This document shows, piece by piece, positions 5,458 through 7,623 of a stretch of 7,623 bases of DNA. The notes under the pieces are model-generated. The model was not told where the DNA came from. It searched no databases and saw nothing but the letters and a program-made list of their open reading frames with translations. The translations under genes and the position numbers were made by a program. Position 1 is the first letter of the stretch. Every line of letters begins with the position of its first letter. The stretch is taken from positions 1 to 7,623 of the forward strand of contig JBEKIF010000130.1 in NCBI GenBank assembly GCA_050011895.1, in the 5' to 3' direction. The stretch comes from DATBGO01 sp050011895 (GTDB lineage: Bacteria > Actinomycetota > Actinomycetes > Streptosporangiales > Streptosporangiaceae).

Positions 5458-5843
5458 AAGAGTAACTCTCCTCGTCTCCTCGTCTCCTGGGATTCCCGGC
5501 GCCTAGCCGCCCCGTCCTGCCCCGCCCGCCCGCCCTGCCCTGGATCCGGGTCAGGCTGCCCGCCGGGGTCGGGCGGACCGAGGGCCGCCAGGTTCAGCGC
5601 ATGGGCGGCGGCGACGACCGGCCGCGGGCTGGCGGCTGGCGGAAAGCCAGTGGCCCGCGACTCGATCTTCCGCATCGCGTCGACGACGAAGCCGATCACC
5701 GCTGCGGCTGCTCTCGCCGTCCGAGCGCCTCCACGTGTACGTGATCGCCCCCTGGCCCCCTCGATTTGAATGCCACACCGGCTGCGTCCCGGACCAGGGA
5801 GCAGTGCGAATATGGCTATAACGCGAGGGGGGTACGTTTCGCG
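5458..5843. other. 386 bp without a convincing gene
   Basis: The stretch starts with a small inverted repeat (AGAGT-A-ACTCT, 5459-5469) and CTCCTCGT repeated twice plus a partial copy (5468-5488), right after the HicA-like stop; this pyrimidine-rich run may end the transcript. On the minus strand a frame from GTG 5699 to 5454 would encode 81 residues (VIGFVVDAMRKIESRATG...) with fairly GC-rich third positions in its first half, but it has no ribosome site and ends in low-complexity sequence, so it is at best a remnant. The last part (5809-5822) is AT-rich and may hold the promoter of the DUF72 gene. Confidence 0.5.
5811..5822 (+). promoter_or_regulatory. Possible -10 region upstream of the DUF72 gene
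   Basis: TATGGCTATAAC is an AT-rich island in very GC-rich DNA, about 22 bp upstream of ATG 5844. It contains two -10-like hexamers (TATGGC, TATAAC). No good -35 hexamer is found at the right spacing, so this rests on composition and position only. Confidence 0.25.
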
Positions 5844-6671
5844 ATGCCTGTTCTAGTCGGCACGTCAGGCTGGCAATACCGCGACTGGCGGGATGTGCTT
5901 TACCCGGCCGACCTGGCGCAGCGCCGCTGGCTCGAGTGCTACGCCCGGCAGTTTGCGACGGTCGAGAACAACGGCAGCTTCTACCGGCTGCCCCGGCCGC
6001 AGACTTTCGCTAACTGGCGCGCCAGGACGCCCGAGGGCTTCATGATGGCGGTCAAGGCGAGCCGTTACCTCACCCACGTCAAGCGGCTCCGCGATCCGGC
6101 TGAGCCGGTCGGGCGCCTGCTGCAAGCGGCCGCCGGGCTTGGTGACCGGCTCGGCCCGGTGCTGCTCCAGCTGCCGCCGACCCTGCCCGCCGACCCTGCA
6201 GCGCTGGATGGCTGCCTGCGTGCGTTCTCGGGGTTCCCGTTGACGGCGGAAGCCAGGTCGGCGTCCGCGGCGATCCCGGACGGCCCGGGCCCCACCGCGC
6301 GGGTGGCGGTTGAGTTCAGGCACCCGTCGTGGTGGACCGACGAGATCCGTGAGCTTTTGGCGCGGCATCAGGCCGCGCTGTGCTGGGCGGACCGGCTTGG
6401 CCGCCCCGTCAGCCCGCTGTGGCGCACGGCAGACTGGGGCTACCTGCGGTTCCACGAGGGCACGGCGCAGCCCTGGCCGCGCTATGGCGAGCCGGCGCTG
6501 CGCAGCTGGGTGCAGCAGATGACCGCCACCTGGCCGGACGAGTCGGACGTCTTCGTCTACTTCAACAATGATCCAGGCGGCGCCGCGGTACACGACGCGG
6601 CCGCCTTCGCGTCGATCGCGCGCGGCGCGGGGCGGCAGGTGCCAGGGTCGGCCGACTCCAGCCTGGGATAA
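5844..6671 (+). CDS. DUF72 (YecE-like) family protein
   Basis: 275 residues, normal for DUF72, a TIM-barrel-like cytoplasmic family of unknown biochemical role. Family features are the N-terminal VGTSGWQYRDWRDVLYP (5-21), the WLECYARQFATVENNGSFYRLP segment (29-50), FANWRARTPEGFMMAVKASRYLTHVKRL (56-82, the KASRYLTH element is typical), LGPVLLQLPP (103-112), VAVEFRHPSWW (154-164), WGYLRFHEG (198-206) and the C-terminal strand VFVYFNND (236-243). ATG 5844 is chosen because the family begins at this point and GAGGGGGG (5825-5832) lies 11 nt upstream; an in-frame TTG at 5766 would add 26 residues without family character. The loop at 133-152 (EARSASAAIPDGPGPT) is Ala/Pro-rich. The stop lies 5 bp before a hexanucleotide array. 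Confidence 0.93.
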   Translation: MPVLVGTSGWQYRDWRDVLYPADLAQRRWLECYARQFATVENNGSFYRLPRPQTFANWRARTPEGFMMAVKASRYLTHVKRLRDPAEPVGRLLQAAAGLGDRLGPVLLQLPPTLPADPAALDGCLRAFSGFPLTAEARSASAAIPDGPGPTARVAVEFRHPSWWTDEIRELLARHQAALCWADRLGRPVSPLWRTADWGYLRFHEGTAQPWPRYGEPALRSWVQQMTATWPDESDVFVYFNNDPGGAAVHDAAAFASIARGAGRQVPGSADSSLG

Positions 6672-6676
6672 TTCGG

Positions 6677-6742
6677 GCTGCCGCTGCCGCTGCCGCTGCC
6701 GCTGCCGCTGCCGCTGCCGCTGCCGCTGCCGCTGCCGCTGCC
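6677..6742 (+). repeat. Hexanucleotide microsatellite (GCTGCC) x 11
   Basis: Eleven perfect GCTGCC units (66 bp) start 5 bp after the DUF72 stop. The array is embedded in a duplicated flank: TCGGGCTG occurs at 6673-6680 and again at 6743-6750. Perfect identity of all units suggests active slippage or recent expansion. It lies between two genes and in no supported reading frame. Read through, it would give Cys-Arg or Leu-Pro repeats on + and poly-Ala or Arg-Gln repeats on -. Confidence 0.95.
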
Positions 6743-6821
6743 TCGGGCTGAGCGAGCCAGCGGAAGCAGGCGGGCTGCAAAAGCGTTGGACCTGCGGGGC
6801 CGTCCTGGCCATCCTTATCGG

Positions 6822-6874
6822 GTACTGCCCTTGTTCTGTACTGCCCTTGACGTGTACTGCCCTTATGTACTGCC
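6822..6874 (+). repeat. 16-bp-spaced GTACTGCCCTT repeats upstream of hrpA
   Basis: GTACTGCCCTT occurs at 6822-6832, 6838-6848 and 6854-6864, with a shorter GTACTGCC at 6867-6874. Start-to-start spacing is 16, 16 and 13 bp, with variable linkers (GTTCT, GACGT, AT). The last copy ends 24 bp before the TTG start of the helicase gene. Such phased cores look like operator-type sites; TTGACG at 6847-6852 also matches a -35 hexamer but no -10 is found at the right distance. Function is inferred from position only. Confidence 0.7.
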
Positions 6875-6884
6875 GCGCCCGCCC

Positions 6885-6890
6885 GGGAGA
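6885..6890 (+). promoter_or_regulatory. Ribosome binding site deciding the TTG start of hrpA
   Basis: GGGAGA lies 8 nt before TTG 6899. The frame is closed by TGA at 6848-6850 and holds no earlier ATG, GTG or TTG, so TTG 6899 is the most upstream possible conventional start. Confidence 0.55.
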
Positions 6891-6898
6891 CTGCCGCC

Positions 6899-7623
6899 TT
6901 GACACCCTCGCACGCTGCGCTGCGAGCTCGCCTGCCCGGGCTGATGCTGCGCGATCAGCGGCGGCTGAGCGGCCGTATCGACAAGGCCGCCGCCCACCGC
7001 GACAGCCGGGCGCGCGATCAGGCCCTCGGCCGGGTTAGCGCGGAACTTGACGCGGCAGCAGCCCGCATCGAGGCGCGCAGGCTGGCCGTGCCGGCCATCT
7101 CCTACCCGCGCGAGCTTCCGGTCAGCCAGCTGAAAGACAAGATCGCCGAGACCATCCGCGACAACCAGGTGGTGATCATCGCGGGTGAGACCGGCTCCGG
7201 CAAGACCACGCAGCTGCCTAAGATCTGCCTTGAGCTCGGCCGCGGCGTGACCGGCCAGATCGGACATACCCAGCCGAGGCGGATCGCGGCCCGCGCCGTG
7301 GCGGAACGGATCGCCTCCGAGCTCGGGACAGAGCTTGGCGCGGTGGCCGGCTACAAGGTGCGCTTCACCGACACCGCGAGCGACGCCGTGATGGTCAAGG
7401 TGATGACCGACGGCATCCTGCTGAACGAGCTGCAGCGCGACCGCCTGCTGCTGCGCTACGACACTCTCATCATCGACGAGGCGCACGAGCGCAGCCTGAA
7501 CATCGACTTCATCCTCGGCTACCTGAAGCAGCTACTGCCGCGAAGGCCCGACCTGAAGGTCATCATTACCTCGGCCACCATCGACCCGGAGCGCTTCAGC
7601 ACCCATTTCACCGAAGGTGAACC
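6899..7623 (+). CDS. hrpA: ATP-dependent RNA helicase HrpA, DEAH family (5' part)
   Basis: The first 241 codons of a large gene that runs out of the window. HrpA-type DEAH/RHA helicases use ATP to remodel RNA in the cytoplasm, and E. coli HrpA has been linked to rescue of stalled ribosomes. After an Arg/Ala-rich helical N-terminus (1-65) comes YPRELPVSQLKDKI (69-82), then motif I GETGSGKTTQLP (96-107), motif Ia TQPRRIAARAVAERIA, motif Ib TDGILLNE, motif II DEAH (193-196) and motif III SAT (225-227). These and the QPRRIAA form identify HrpA rather than HrpB or DEAD proteins. The C-terminal helicase, oligonucleotide-binding and HrpA-specific regions lie beyond the edge. Start TTG 6899 is supported by GGGAGA; ATG 6944 is an alternative that would drop 15 residues. 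A row of 16-bp-spaced repeats sits just upstream. Confidence 0.95.
   Translation, partial: MTPSHAALRARLPGLMLRDQRRLSGRIDKAAAHRDSRARDQALGRVSAELDAAAARIEARRLAVPAISYPRELPVSQLKDKIAETIRDNQVVIIAGETGSGKTTQLPKICLELGRGVTGQIGHTQPRRIAARAVAERIASELGTELGAVAGYKVRFTDTASDAVMVKVMTDGILLNELQRDRLLLRYDTLIIDEAHERSLNIDFILGYLKQLLPRRPDLKVIITSATIDPERFSTHFTEGE

Noticed and set aside
6677..6874. CRISPR array
   Set aside because: Neither repeat series has unique spacers of 25-40 bp between repeats of CRISPR length; they are a microsatellite and short phased motifs, and no cas gene is present.
5865..6905. 346-residue minus-strand frame covering the DUF72 gene and the GCTGCC array
   Set aside because: It is antisense to a clear DUF72 protein and includes a long Arg-Gln run made by the hexanucleotide array. 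No family features.
6568..7038. 156-residue + strand frame with a Cys-Arg repeat through the microsatellite
   Set aside because: It overlaps the DUF72 3' end and the hrpA 5' end in other frames, and its Cys-Arg run simply reflects the GCTGCC array.

Overview
The window is very GC-rich (roughly 70% by eye, not counted). Third codon positions are almost all G or C, and GTG/TTG starts are common. With a DrrA/DrrB-type exporter, an actinobacterial-style HrpA helicase and a free-standing isoamylase-early-set protein, this points to a high-GC actinobacterium. I cannot name the genus. All genes I accept are on the + strand.

Layout. (1) 2-124 is the 3' end of an unidentified gene. (2) 299-2972 is a compact block: an ABC exporter ATPase (drrA-like), its ABC-2 permease (drrB-like, ATGA stop/start overlap), then 26 bp later exonuclease III (xth-like). 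(3) 3139-3420 is a small CBM48/isoamylase-early-set protein. (4) 3421-4219 is about 800 bp with no convincing gene but many short repeats: two GGATCC-centred palindromes, a 24-bp direct repeat, a 70-bp inverted-repeat element, a 17-bp x3 tandem array and an 8-bp x5 array. (5) 4220-5457 holds methylglyoxal synthase (mgsA), a 104-residue acidic protein of unknown function, and a 100-residue protein resembling small HicA-like proteins. (6) 5458-5843 has no convincing gene. (7) 5844-6671 is a DUF72/YecE-family protein, followed 5 bp after its stop by eleven perfect GCTGCC units. (8) 6822-6874 carries four copies of a GTACTGCC core at 16/16/13-bp spacing. (9) 6899 to the window end is the 5' part of an HrpA-type DEAH RNA helicase with a TTG start.

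How the genes relate. DrrA and DrrB would form one efflux complex, with the ATPase driving a six-helix permease. Exonuclease III is close enough to be co-transcribed, but a functional link to export is only a guess. mgsA makes methylglyoxal from dihydroxyacetone phosphate as a glycolytic overflow route. The two small genes after it are 27 bp apart and probably share a transcript. The DUF72 gene and hrpA look like independent units separated by repeat-rich DNA.

No CRISPR array, rRNA, tRNA, intact insertion sequence or phage gene was seen. The least explained parts are the repeat-rich spacers at 3421-4219 and 6672-6898.
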